Origin: an uncultured Opitutaceae bacterium
GTDB taxonomy: Bacteria > Verrucomicrobiota > Verrucomicrobiia > Opitutales > Opitutaceae
Length of the DNA stretch: 57,966 nucleotides
Assembly: GCA_937889545.1 (NCBI GenBank)
Contig: CALAOT010000010.1
Coordinates: 1-57,966, forward strand
Direction: 5' to 3'
Of the stretch, positions 50,934-57,966 are shown piece by piece; position 1 is the first letter of the stretch; each line of letters starts with the position of its first letter. Made by a program: the position numbers and the translations under genes. The notes under the pieces are model-generated. The model saw nothing but the letters and a program-made list of their open reading frames with translations. It was not told the DNA's origin and did no database searches.

Positions 50934-51195
50934 CTGTTACGGGCCCTTTGGCCCGCAAAAGGTCCGCCACACGCTCGGGGCCGCCGGCCACTGCCGGCCG
51001 CGGACGCAACGGTGACCGCAACCGCGCGCCCTTCTGCTCCAGGGCAGCTGCGGCCCGGCCTGAAAGGGCCCGCGCCCAGGGAATCCGAGGCCTTAACCGG
51101 CTGCGCGACCCTGGCGCGGGAGCCCCAGTCGCCGACCCACGATTGGTCTGCGCGCCGGCCCGGGCGCTCCGAAGCCAGCCCGGGCGGTTTCATCC

Positions 51196-52812
51196 CTATT
51201 GCGGCGGGTAAGTGACCACGCGGCCGTCCTTCAGGTAGATCCGGAGTGGCCGGCCCTTCTTGAAGAGCACGGTGCGGTAATCCTCCCCGGCGACTGGAAG
51301 GACGGCGGGCACGTACTTGTCCGGGCCGACCAGCTGCTCGAATGTCGCCGATGTCGCATTGTGATCGGCATAGTATCTTTCCGCGGCCTCGTTGAGAGCC
51401 CGGAGGTTGTCCATTATGCGGCTGCTCTGGGAACTTGCCGGCAACTGGGGAGGCGCGGCCGGCGGCCTGGTGGTGGTGGCTGCTGCCTTCGCGTGAGAGG
51501 CCTGCTGGACCTTCTGGAAGGCGGGGATCGCCATTGCCGCAACCAGGCCGATCGTGACCGGGTTGTAGACCGTGAACATCGCGATGTCAGGCTTGAGGGA
51601 CCTGTTCCAGTTCGAGCGCATGAGGATGCCGTCCGGAAGGTTTGAGCGCACCGAAAAGAGCGGCTGGGTGACCGTGGGCAGATTCGAGCTGAAAACATCC
51701 AGCGCCCTCCTCAGGTCCGGCGCGGCGTCGGGATTCATCGAGCCGATTTCCTTGAGCCTGGAAAAGAACCGTGGGGAGACCCATGTCAGGCCGTTGCCAT
51801 CGGGGCCGAGGGCGGCAAGCCCCGCCGCGAACTGGGGATTTGCATCGAGGCCCGCCTGCCGGTCGAGGCATTCGCGAAGGAAGTCGGCGGACGTCGCGGC
51901 GTAAAGCGTCTTGCCGTCGACCTCCAGGACGGCCCGGATGCCCGCGAAGGCGGTGGGCTCGCGCATGGTGAAAAGATGGCGGGACCCGCTGACGGAGCCG
52001 GTCAGCGAGTCGTTCTTCTCCAGCGACCCCTGGAGCGCCGAACCGATTCCGTCGACGCGCAAGACCGCATCAAAACCGGGGATCCTCACCGGCTTCGGGC
52101 CCACCTTCCCGTCGAGGGTGCTCCCCGGGGCCATCCGGATGATGACCGTGAGCCTCCCGTTCAGGCCCTCGATGACGTCCAGTGCCGAGAACCCGGATTT
52201 GGCCCCCGCGTCCTTCAGCTTCCTCTCGAATGAGGCTGCGGCCTCGGGGCCGCTCACCTTGGCGACAACCGCCTTTATGGTGTCGTAAAGCGCGCTCACG
52301 TCGAACTCGCACTCGCTGTAGAAATCGGTGTCCGCGGGCGCGAGCCTTGCGCCAACGAACCGGCCCGGCTGGCCGCCGAGCACGGCGAGGAGTCCGTGCC
52401 GGCCGTCGGGCGCAAAAAGGAACGTTCGATTGCGAAAGTTTCCCCCGGACTCGCGAACCGAGCTTAATCCGATCGCCTTGACGTCGTTCAGGCCGAGCTC
52501 GGAGAAGAGCGCCTTGAAATCCTGCCTTCCAAGAGGCGCCATCTGCGGCTGGGCCGCGGCGATCTGGCGCACCAGGGCCTGGGCGCTGGCGGCGAGGGCC
52601 AGGGCGTCGCCGTCCACGTCGGCGTAGGCGTAGAGCGTCCCGCCCAGCTCGAGGTGGCTGTTCACCGCCTCGAAATGCCGGCTGCGCTCGGCCTCGGGAA
52701 CGAGCCCCACCGCAGCACGGTTGGCCGGAACCTCCGCTTCCGGCTTCTTTGCGCACCCCGAGACCGTCAGGACGAGCGCTGCGACGCCGGAGCGGGTGAG
52801 CAGAGGATTCAC
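51196..52812 (-). CDS. Lipoprotein with C-terminal pilin-like segment
   Basis: The 538-residue protein has a lipobox (LVLTVSGC, cysteine near residue 20) and a long beta-rich body of unknown family. Near residue 430 it has VTIGLVAAMAIPAFQKVQQA, almost the same as the pilin helix IGLLAAMAIPAFQKVRTN encoded 600 bp away. A pilin-like tail follows (LRALNEAAERYYADHNATS, FEQLVGPDKYVPAVLPV). The GFTLVE cleavage site is absent. I chose the GTG at 52812; an ATG further upstream is possible. The fusion is unusual and its role unknown. Confidence 0.8.
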   Translation of the reverse strand: MNPLLTRSGVAALVLTVSGCAKKPEAEVPANRAAVGLVPEAERSRHFEAVNSHLELGGTLYAYADVDGDALALAASAQALVRQIAAAQPQMAPLGRQDFKALFSELGLNDVKAIGLSSVRESGGNFRNRTFLFAPDGRHGLLAVLGGQPGRFVGARLAPADTDFYSECEFDVSALYDTIKAVVAKVSGPEAAASFERKLKDAGAKSGFSALDVIEGLNGRLTVIIRMAPGSTLDGKVGPKPVRIPGFDAVLRVDGIGSALQGSLEKNDSLTGSVSGSRHLFTMREPTAFAGIRAVLEVDGKTLYAATSADFLRECLDRQAGLDANPQFAAGLAALGPDGNGLTWVSPRFFSRLKEIGSMNPDAAPDLRRALDVFSSNLPTVTQPLFSVRSNLPDGILMRSNWNRSLKPDIAMFTVYNPVTIGLVAAMAIPAFQKVQQASHAKAAATTTRPPAAPPQLPASSQSSRIMDNLRALNEAAERYYADHNATSATFEQLVGPDKYVPAVLPVAGEDYRTVLFKKGRPLRIYLKDGRVVTYPPQ

Positions 52813-52924
52813 GGGGGCATTGGGATATTCAAGTCCATGAAGGAGGGGAACCAAAAAACGCCCGGCGGAATTACCTCTTGACCGATGCGATTGTCCAAGG
52901 GAAGTTAACCTTCTTTCCCCGCAC

Positions 52925-53001
52925 GGGGTGGTAGCTCAGTTGGTTAGAGCGTCTGCCTGTCACGCAGAAGGTCGCGGGTTCGAGTCCCGTCCATCCCGCC
53001 A
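52925..53001 (+). tRNA. tRNA-Asp (GUC anticodon)
   Basis: A complete 77-nt cloverleaf has acceptor GGGGTGG/CCATCCC, D arm GCTC...GAGC, anticodon arm CTGCCTGTCACGCAG with GTC, T arm GCGGG...CCCGT and an encoded CCA. Its 3' end is repeated twice downstream as exact copies. Confidence 0.97.
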
Positions 53002-53003
53002 TT
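52975..53003 (+). repeat. att-like direct repeat, copy 1 (tRNA-Asp 3' end)
   Basis: This 29-bp segment, from CGGGTTCGAG in the T arm to the ATT after CCA, is repeated exactly at 54385-54413 and 56323-56351, all in the same orientation. Confidence 0.9.
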
Positions 53004-53064
53004 CATTTGTTCCCCAGGAGATGGGCGCTTATGACCGAACACGTCCGCGCCGTGACTAGAAGAC

Positions 53065-54045
53065 TCAGCCTATCTCCGACAAGAGCTCGTACGATCGAAG
53101 CCGGGCTTCGTGATTGTAAATCGCGGCCGCCACGATCAACTCGTTCGCGCCCGTTTCCGCCACGAAATCCATGAGGCCTTTGCGGACCGTCGTTTTGGAG
53201 CCGACAAAGGAGCGGGCTAGCCTGTTTGAAGTCCATGCGCGCTCTTCGGGCGACCAGAAGGTGTCGATGTCATCGATGGGGGGGGGCAACTGACCGCGGG
53301 CATTCCGGTAGACGTTTGTAATCGCCTGTTGGGCCGACGTGAACAGGCGGCGGCCTTCGGCGTCGCCATCCGCGGCGAATACATTGATGCCTGCCATCGC
53401 ATAGGGCTCCTTCAGGCTTTCCGAGCGCCGAAAATGATCTCGGTAAACTTTGAAGGCGGGAAGCAGGCTCTCGGGTGCGAAATGTGAGGCAAAGGCAAAG
53501 GGAAGGCCCAGCGCTGCGGCCAGCTCCGCCCCGAACAGGCTGGAACCCAGGATCCACAGGGGAACGCGCGAATCGGATCCTGGCACCGCTCGGATGCGAA
53601 GTTCAGGGCGCGGGGGACCGAGCAGTGCCTGCAATTCCAGAACATCCTGGGGGAATGAATAGGCGCTGTTAGGCTCGCGGCGGAGCGCTCGCAGAGCCGC
53701 GGGATCGGTTCCGGGCGCACGGCCCAATCCAAGGTCGATCCGGCCCGGATAAAGTGCCTCCAGGGTGCCAAACTGCTCTGCGATCACCAAGGGCGAATGA
53801 TTGGGCAGCATGATGCCCCCTGCGCCTACGCGAATGCTCCGGGTCCCTCCAGCCACGTGCGCGATCACCACTGCGGTCGCTGCGCTGGCAATGCCCGCCA
53901 TGTTGTGGTGTTCGGCAAGCCAGAAGCGCCGATAGTCCCACTTTTCGGCATGGCGCGCCAGATCCAGGGAATTGTGAAGAGCGACCGCGGGTGTTGAGCC
54001 CTCTACGATCGGTGCGAGGTCGAGGACGGAGAGCGTGAGCGCCAT
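53065..54045 (-). CDS. Luciferase-like (LLM) flavin-dependent oxidoreductase
   Basis: The 326-residue protein is an LLM-class monooxygenase of the alkanal monooxygenase/YhbW type, using reduced FMN. Family blocks are [54 protein letters not shown] sequence, and [16 protein letters not shown] chose the ATG at 54045, the family start; the frame continues upstream with a hydrophobic segment. It is the only gene of cassette A. Confidence 0.88.
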   Translation of the reverse strand: MALTLSVLDLAPIVEGSTPAVALHNSLDLARHAEKWDYRRFWLAEHHNMAGIASAATAVVIAHVAGGTRSIRVGAGGIMLPNHSPLVIAEQFGTLEALYPGRIDLGLGRAPGTDPAALRALRREPNSAYSFPQDVLELQALLGPPRPELRIRAVPGSDSRVPLWILGSSLFGAELAAALGLPFAFASHFAPESLLPAFKVYRDHFRRSESLKEPYAMAGINVFAADGDAEGRRLFTSAQQAITNVYRNARGQLPPPIDDIDTFWSPEERAWTSNRLARSFVGSKTTVRKGLMDFVAETGANELIVAAAIYNHEARLRSYELLSEIG

Positions 54046-54384
54046 CCGCCAGCATATCCGGTGCAATGGACAAGACAAGAGGGCGGCGACGGTCTGGGCC
54101 GATCCAGCTTCGCGGCGGCTGAACAGGGCGACAAAGATTCCGCCGTTCATGAGCACAAGAAACGCAACGGGCAGGTAGCGCCACGGCATGTAGGGAGCTG
54201 GGTAGAAGCTCGGTTCCGAGGTGACGCCGATTGCAGAAGTCAAGGCTATGCTTCGGTTCGAGCAGCGTGGGCGCCAGATGGGCGGAGAGGGGGCCTTTGT
54301 CGAAAATGGTCAAGAAGAGAGCCACTGAAGGGCCACCAAACCGGTGCTCTAGCAATACTCCTCAGGGAGGAATCTATGACCCGG
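54046..54384. other. Non-coding right end of cassette A
   Basis: This stretch upstream of the LLM gene holds its presumed promoter and, near its end, GAGCCAC-type repeats. An in-frame upstream extension of the LLM gene encodes a short hydrophobic peptide, but no gene is convincing. Confidence 0.45.
54319..54337 (+). repeat. Candidate integrase arm-type repeats of copy 2
   Basis: GAGCCAC (54319-54325) and GGCCACC (54331-54337) lie 66 and 54 bp before the copy 2 repeat. The same GAGCCAC motif lies 67 bp before copy 3, which suggests shared recombination sites. Confidence 0.4.
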
Positions 54385-54413
54385 CGGGTTCGAGTCCCGT
54401 CCATCCCGCCATT
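54385..54413 (+). repeat. att-like direct repeat, copy 2
   Basis: An exact 29-bp copy of the tRNA-Asp 3' end without the rest of the tRNA. One further base on the left also matches copy 1. It marks the junction of cassettes A and B. Confidence 0.9.
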
Positions 54414-54426
54414 ATTGACGTCGTGC

Positions 54427-55356
54427 CTAGACTAGGCCGAGCCGGGTTCGGCGTTCTTCGACCAGGGTTAAGAATCGTCCCTTCATGTCCGAAGAGAGAA
54501 AGCTGGCTTCTATTCGGGCGGGCCAGCCGCTGCACGCCGCCGAAAAGCGTGCCGTGGTTTGTTCGATTAACGCCGGTGCAAGGCCGAGCCGCTCGGCGGC
54601 GAGATACCGCCAGAAGTCGTTCGCGCGGAGGTTTGATTTCTTACCGTGCAGTGTCAGCGCAAGCTCCTCACGGCTTTTGGGATTCGGGATTGTCGAATTC
54701 AACAGGTCGTAGGCCGGCGATAGCTCCACCTTGTCATCGCGCGTGATGAGCGACCAATTCTTGAGGTGCATGTCTTCATTGCCGGTCAGATATGCGAACA
54801 GCAGGCGGTCGAGGAATTTCATGCGTTCAAGAGCAGGGAACGTGCAGAACCGGTCGATGATCTCGATCAACCTTTCCGAGCTGGAATCATACTTTGTATC
54901 CCGAGAGGCGCCGCTCAGCTGCGCAAAATCCTCGACCGGCTGCTTGCCCCAGCCTACACGGTCAAAGCGTCGGACAAAGTAGGAGCGGGTCTGGTCCGCG
55001 TTGATAAGGAGCCCGGAGACGGGCACTTCGATGTCCAGGTTTGCCGCGAGCGACATAGTGAGCGCCTCATTCTCCGGCAGCTCCGCGTAAATGAAGTGTG
55101 GTGGTTTCACAATATACCGTCCGCCGTTGTCCACAATTTCCATCCGACCCTCGTTCGCGCGCAGCACGGTGCTGACCTTCGGTTGCATGCCTTGGATTGA
55201 CATTTTCACGGCTCGCGCGGCGGCCTCCTCGATCAATTGCTCGCGAGTGTAGGGCAGTGGAGCCAGGGAGGTGAGCCGACGGTCGAGCAAGCGAAGGCCC
55301 GCCGGCGAATACGGTCCCGGCCCCTCCCATGGCTCATTGGTGATCAGGCACCTCAT
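54427..55356 (-). CDS. hipT: HipT-type toxin kinase
   Basis: HipT is the toxin kinase of the split HipBST system and lacks the HipA N-terminal subdomain. The 309-residue protein has a serine loop KMSIQGMQPKVS (S53 in SIQG), ATP-binding Lys84 (YIVKPP), a catalytic loop GNEDMHLKNWSL (D195, H197, N200) and metal-site Asp217 (SPAYDLLN). HipA-family kinases phosphorylate aminoacyl-tRNA synthetases; the target here is unknown. Its start overlaps the hipS stop by 4 bp. Its stop is 14 bp from the copy 2 repeat. Confidence 0.88.
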   Translation of the reverse strand: MRCLITNEPWEGPGPYSPAGLRLLDRRLTSLAPLPYTREQLIEEAAARAVKMSIQGMQPKVSTVLRANEGRMEIVDNGGRYIVKPPHFIYAELPENEALTMSLAANLDIEVPVSGLLINADQTRSYFVRRFDRVGWGKQPVEDFAQLSGASRDTKYDSSSERLIEIIDRFCTFPALERMKFLDRLLFAYLTGNEDMHLKNWSLITRDDKVELSPAYDLLNSTIPNPKSREELALTLHGKKSNLRANDFWRYLAAERLGLAPALIEQTTARFSAACSGWPARIEASFLSSDMKGRFLTLVEERRTRLGLV

Positions 55357-55661
55357 TTGGCTGCCTCAATCCGAAGGGAGCCAACGACGTCCTGCCCGAC
55401 TGCGAGCAGCTGTCCGAATAGGTCGTGCTGGTCCAGCTTGCGGATCCGCAGCAGCGCATCGAGCTGCACCCCCTCTGGCAATAGTCCCTCGAAGGGCGCC
55501 GGGAAGCGCCGGAATTCCCACACGGGCTGGCTGGTGGGCATTGTGAGCGACACAGGCTCGCCTCGGTAGCCGACCTTGTAAGTGAAGCGGCAGCTGCCGT
55601 CTTCGCGGACTTCCAACAGACCTGCCAGCTGGTTTTTCTGAAAGATGTGGGCGGACTTCAT
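55353..55661 (-). CDS. hipS: HipS-type small antitoxin (HipA N-terminal subdomain)
   Basis: This 102-residue protein matches only the N-terminal subdomain of HipA: PVWEFRRFPAPFEGLLPEGV, LDALLRIRKLDQHDLFGQLL and VGQDVVGSLRI. In characterised HipBST systems this small protein neutralises HipT. It overlaps hipB and hipT by 4 bp each (ATGA), giving tight coupling. Confidence 0.85.
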   Translation of the reverse strand: MKSAHIFQKNQLAGLLEVREDGSCRFTYKVGYRGEPVSLTMPTSQPVWEFRRFPAPFEGLLPEGVQLDALLRIRKLDQHDLFGQLLAVGQDVVGSLRIEAAK

Positions 55662-55969
55662 TCCGGAGTGTGAGAGGCTATGGCGGAGGCTTCACTCGCC
55701 GGAGGTTTCGATAGGGAAGAGAGGCCATTAGCGGAGGGAGCGGGAACCGAGGCCAGGGATGCTATGCGATCGAGCAGTGGGCTGCGCCATTCGACCGTTA
55801 TGCTCAATACGCGGAAAATCTTTTGGAGGGTGTCCCACTGGACGGTCTCCTTTCCGTTCTCGATGTCCCAGACCACGGTCTTGCCTACGCCTGCGAGCTT
55901 CGCCAGCTGTGCTTGGGACAGCCCAGTCTTCTTGCGATGGTTTTTTATTAGTAGGGAAAGAGAAATCAT
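55658..55969 (-). CDS. hipB: HipB-type XRE helix-turn-helix regulator
   Basis: The 103-residue protein has an XRE helix-turn-helix (RKKTGLSQAQLAKLAGVGKT, VVWDIENGKETVQWDTLQKI). A Ser/Pro/Ala-rich tail follows. HipB represses the operon and acts with the antitoxin. I chose the ATG at 55969, because the upstream in-frame extension crosses the operator region. It is first in the hipB-hipS-hipT operon. Confidence 0.87.
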   Translation of the reverse strand: MISLSLLIKNHRKKTGLSQAQLAKLAGVGKTVVWDIENGKETVQWDTLQKIFRVLSITVEWRSPLLDRIASLASVPAPSANGLSSLSKPPASEASAIASHTPE

Positions 55970-55977
55970 TGCTGCTT

Positions 55978-56048
55978 TAGCGGTAATAAATTGAATCAAA
56001 CGAGTTTTGCAATGCAAAACCGACAAATGTCATAATATAATACCGCTA
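55978..56048. promoter_or_regulatory. Candidate HipB operator
   Basis: Two nested inverted repeats lie just upstream of hipB. GTTTTGC-AAT-GCAAAAC (56004-56020) is perfect. TAGCGGTA (55978-55985) and TACCGCTA (56041-56048) form 8-bp outer arms around it. Such repeats are usual binding sites for XRE antitoxins. Confidence 0.55.
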
Positions 56049-56230
56049 AGGAAGTAATTATTATATGTTTTCACTAGACTTGCGAATTTATTGCCAAAAA
56101 ATTGATCAATATTACCGTCAAAACAGTAATTAACGTATGAATATTTTCGATTTCGCCTTTGAATTCATCCCGGCGCGATTGGCACGCGGTCGGCCAGGTC
56201 ACGACGGCGATGCGATCAATAGAATTTCTT

Positions 56231-56273
56231 GGAGCCAATGTTTATCGCTAGAAACGAGCCACCAAGGAGCCAC
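56231..56273 (+). repeat. Candidate integrase arm-type repeats of copy 3
   Basis: Three related motifs occur: GGAGCCA (56231-56237), GAGCCAC (56256-56262) and GGAGCCAC (56266-56273). GAGCCAC begins 67 bp before copy 3, against 66 bp for copy 2. Confidence 0.4.
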
Positions 56274-56322
56274 TAGAAGCCGTGTTAACGAAAAGGCCCA
56301 TCGGACGGAGGCATAAAGCAGA

Positions 56323-56351
56323 CGGGTTCGAGTCCCGTCCATCCCGCCATT
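56323..56351 (+). repeat. att-like direct repeat, copy 3
   Basis: The third exact 29-bp copy of the tRNA-Asp 3' end, marking the outer edge of the tandem array. Sequence beyond it is probably the original flank of the tRNA. Confidence 0.9.
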
Positions 56352-56542
56352 TTCTCCCTCCGAAAGGGGAACGCCCGGGGCCGGGAAGCGCGGCCATCCC
56401 CGTGGAGAATACCGACCGATCCCCGGATCCGGCTGGCCAGGCCTTCCTGGCTGGGCGATCGCCTCGCCGGGATGGACATCGATGGCCGGCCGCTCCAATG
56501 ATGAGGAATTCTCCATGGCGACTGTCGCGGTGGACCAAGAAT

Positions 56543-57055
56543 ATGACGCTGACAAATCAAGGAAAGGCTAAGGCCCTGGTCCTGATTGCGATGGCGGCCT
56601 TTCTGCCGCTCTCCCGGGGCGATCCGGCGGTGGCGACGGCGAAGATAGCCGAATGGGCGGCTTCCGGCAGGGGAGGGAAGGCCGATTACCAGGAGACGTC
56701 CCACGGCCAGACCCTCAACATAGACAGCCTGGCATGCCCCGGCAAGATCACCATAGTCGACCTGTCGAGCGACTATTGCGCCCCATGCGTGGAGATGGCG
56801 ATGTACCTGATAAAGATCAGCAAGGCCCATCCCCAGCGGTATGCGATCCGGCGGGTCAACATTAACCGGCCCGGCGTGTCCGGCATCGACTGGCAGTCCC
56901 CGGTCGCCAAGCAGTACAAGCTCGAGGGCATTCCTTGGCTGGTGGTGTACGACAACAAGGTGAGGGTGGCCGAGGGGGAACCTGCGGTGAAATGGATGGC
57001 AGGCGACGTCAAGAAGATGGACGCTGAGGCTGCTGGCTCCCCGGCCGAGAAATAG
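56543..57055 (+). CDS. Secreted thioredoxin-like protein
   Basis: The 170-residue protein has a signal-like N-terminus (KALVLIAMAAFLPLSRG) and a thioredoxin fold with active site CAPC (SSDYCAPCVEMAMYL). The cis-proline block is LEGIPWLVVYDNKVRV. It probably handles disulfide or redox chemistry in the periplasm. I chose the ATG at 56543, because the open frame upstream runs through the att copy 3. It is convergent with the TPR gene that leaves the window. Confidence 0.78.
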   Translation: MTLTNQGKAKALVLIAMAAFLPLSRGDPAVATAKIAEWAASGRGGKADYQETSHGQTLNIDSLACPGKITIVDLSSDYCAPCVEMAMYLIKISKAHPQRYAIRRVNINRPGVSGIDWQSPVAKQYKLEGIPWLVVYDNKVRVAEGEPAVKWMAGDVKKMDAEAAGSPAEK

Positions 57056-57160
57056 CTGCGACAGGGCCGGCCTGGGGACGGCACGCGGGCCCGATCTGGA
57101 GGCCTCATGGCGTGGCTCGCGCGCGAATCGCCGGGCCATCCCACGGCCCGGGTCCCGGCG

Positions 57161-57966
57161 TCACGGTTGATTCGCCCGGATCTGGGTAAGGAGCCGCCGG
57201 GCCGTTTCATTGTCGGGCCTGGCCTGCAGGAACGCCTCAAGCTGCCCCGCCGCTTCATTCTCCCGGCCCGGGACCTTGAGCAGGGCAAGGGCGATGTTGA
57301 AGCGGATCTCGGCAAAGCCCGGCACCAGCCGAAGCACCTCCTTGTATTGACCTATCGCCTCCGCGGTCCGGCCCTGCGCGTCAAGCGCAAGCCCCAGGTT
57401 GTTGTGAGCCTGGGCATTGCCTGGCTGCAAACGCAGCGCCTCCCCGTATTGGGCGATCGCCTCATCCAAGCGGCCGGGAATGTCCGACCAGGCATCGCCG
57501 AGATTGACGTGCGCCTCGGCGAAGCCCGGCTGCAGCCGCAGGGCCTCCCGGAAATGGCCGACGGCCTCGTCCGACCGGCCGGTAATCTTCATCAAGGCGG
57601 CCCCGAGATTGTTGTGCGCCTCGGCGAAGTTTGGCTGCAGCCGCAGGGCCTCCTGGAAGTGGCCGATGGCGCCGTCCAGCCGGCCGGGAATCCTTCCCAG
57701 GGCGCTACCCAGGTTGTTGTGCGCCGCTGCAAAGTCCTTTTTCAGGCGGAGGGCCTCCTCGAAATGGGCCACCGCCTCGTCCAGCTCGCCGCGATCCTCA
57801 AGCCATACGCCGACGTTGTTGTGCGCCTGGGCATAATCCTTTTTCAGGCGGAGGGCCTCCCGAAAATGGGCGATCGCCTTTCCCTGATCCCCATGGTCCT
57901 TGTACCAGGTTCCGAGATTGTTGTGGGCCATCCAGCATCCCGGGTTCCGCTCGATGGTGGTCTCGT
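57161..57966 (-). CDS. TMTC-like TPR protein, C-terminal part (runs off the window)
   Basis: The visible 268 residues are a TPR array: GDQGKAIAHFREALRLKKDY, PGRLDEAIAQYGEALRLQPG and similar units, several of 35 residues. Upstream of the first ATG (57931) the frame stays open and reads ETTIERNPGCW, which matches SYTIDRNPGAW just before the TPRs of the protein at 46095. So this is the C-terminal part of a paralogue, and its membrane part lies beyond the window edge. Confidence 0.85.
   Translation of the reverse strand, partial: ETTIERNPGCWMAHNNLGTWYKDHGDQGKAIAHFREALRLKKDYAQAHNNVGVWLEDRGELDEAVAHFEEALRLKKDFAAAHNNLGSALGRIPGRLDGAIGHFQEALRLQPNFAEAHNNLGAALMKITGRSDEAVGHFREALRLQPGFAEAHVNLGDAWSDIPGRLDEAIAQYGEALRLQPGNAQAHNNLGLALDAQGRTAEAIGQYKEVLRLVPGFAEIRFNIALALLKVPGRENEAAGQLEAFLQARPDNETARRLLTQIRANQP

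Larger units (their letters stand above)
52975..54413. mobile_element. Cassette A: tRNA-Asp-associated element
   Basis: This 1.4-kb unit is bounded by copies 1 and 2 of the tRNA-Asp 3' repeat. It carries one gene, a flavin-dependent oxidoreductase read toward the tRNA, then 339 bp of non-coding DNA with GAGCCAC-type repeats. It has no integrase, so it would need one in trans. Confidence 0.6.
55970..56322. other. AT-rich right end of cassette B
   Basis: This 353-bp non-coding stretch is much more AT-rich than its surroundings. It holds the hipB operator candidates near 55978-56048, further AT-rich palindromes such as ATTAC/GTAAT near 56113-56132, and GAGCCAC-type repeats close to copy 3. No gene is seen. 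Confidence 0.55.
54385..56351. mobile_element. Cassette B: tRNA-Asp-associated element with HipBST
   Basis: This 1.9-kb unit is bounded by copies 2 and 3 of the tRNA-Asp repeat. It carries a three-gene HipB-HipS-HipT module read toward the tRNA, then about 350 bp of AT-rich non-coding DNA with operator-like palindromes and GAGCCAC repeats. Its plan matches cassette A. No integrase is present. Confidence 0.65.

Noticed and set aside
54385..54413. Second and third tRNA-Asp genes at the downstream copies
   Set aside because: Only the T arm and acceptor 3' strand are present; no 5' half exists.

Overview
The window looks like a high-GC chromosome segment from the Verrucomicrobiota, most likely an Opitutaceae-type bacterium. 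This is inferred from gene content: the long insertion-containing IspG, the dnaG-rpoD-tatA and mreBCD-mrdA blocks, a long-form PurF beside separate PurS/PurQ/PurL, and few clear Shine-Dalgarno sites. No rRNA was seen, so the assignment is not proven.

From 1 to about 43,470 the content is mostly housekeeping. It runs: ligA; a DoxX-like protein and a YdeI-like protein; dnaA; the isoprenoid/lipid/envelope run uppS-cdsA-dxr-rseP-ispG (minus strand); an MTAP-like phosphorylase followed by moxR, DUF58 and a membrane transglutaminase (plus); the rod-shape operon mreB-mreC-mreD-mrdA (minus); the macromolecular synthesis operon dnaG-rpoD-tatA (minus, ending in a strong terminator); a secreted DUF362-like protein; nuoA; a three-part protein joining a PTS EIIA-like domain, a middle domain and a diadenylate cyclase domain; rpmG; mrp; a TolB-like propeller; a Mn-type superoxide dismutase; tadA; infA; a XerC/D recombinase; and the purine run purS-purQ-purL-purF-purM. 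It closes with a small carbohydrate-binding-like protein and a DUF374 acyltransferase.

From about 43,470 to the end the DNA is accessory. A tRNA-Arg(UCU) sits beside a second tRNA 3' half. A gene-poor, lower-GC, hairpin-rich stretch follows, with two orphan proteins. Next come a TMTC-like membrane protein with 11 near-identical 35-residue TPR units, a GH53 galactanase, a type IV pilin-like protein, and a lipoprotein whose C-terminus is itself pilin-like.

The most striking region is 52,925-56,351. The 3' end of a complete tRNA-Asp is repeated twice more downstream as exact 29-bp direct repeats, marking off two small cassettes of 1.4 and 1.9 kb. Each has cargo read toward the tRNA, then about 340-350 bp of non-coding DNA, then short GAGCCAC repeats 60 bp or so before the next att-like repeat. 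Cassette A carries a luciferase-like flavin oxidoreductase. Cassette B carries a three-gene HipB-HipS-HipT toxin-antitoxin module. Neither carries an integrase, which suggests tandem non-autonomous tRNA-targeted elements. Beyond them lie a secreted thioredoxin-like protein and the C-terminal part of a second TMTC/TPR protein running off the window.
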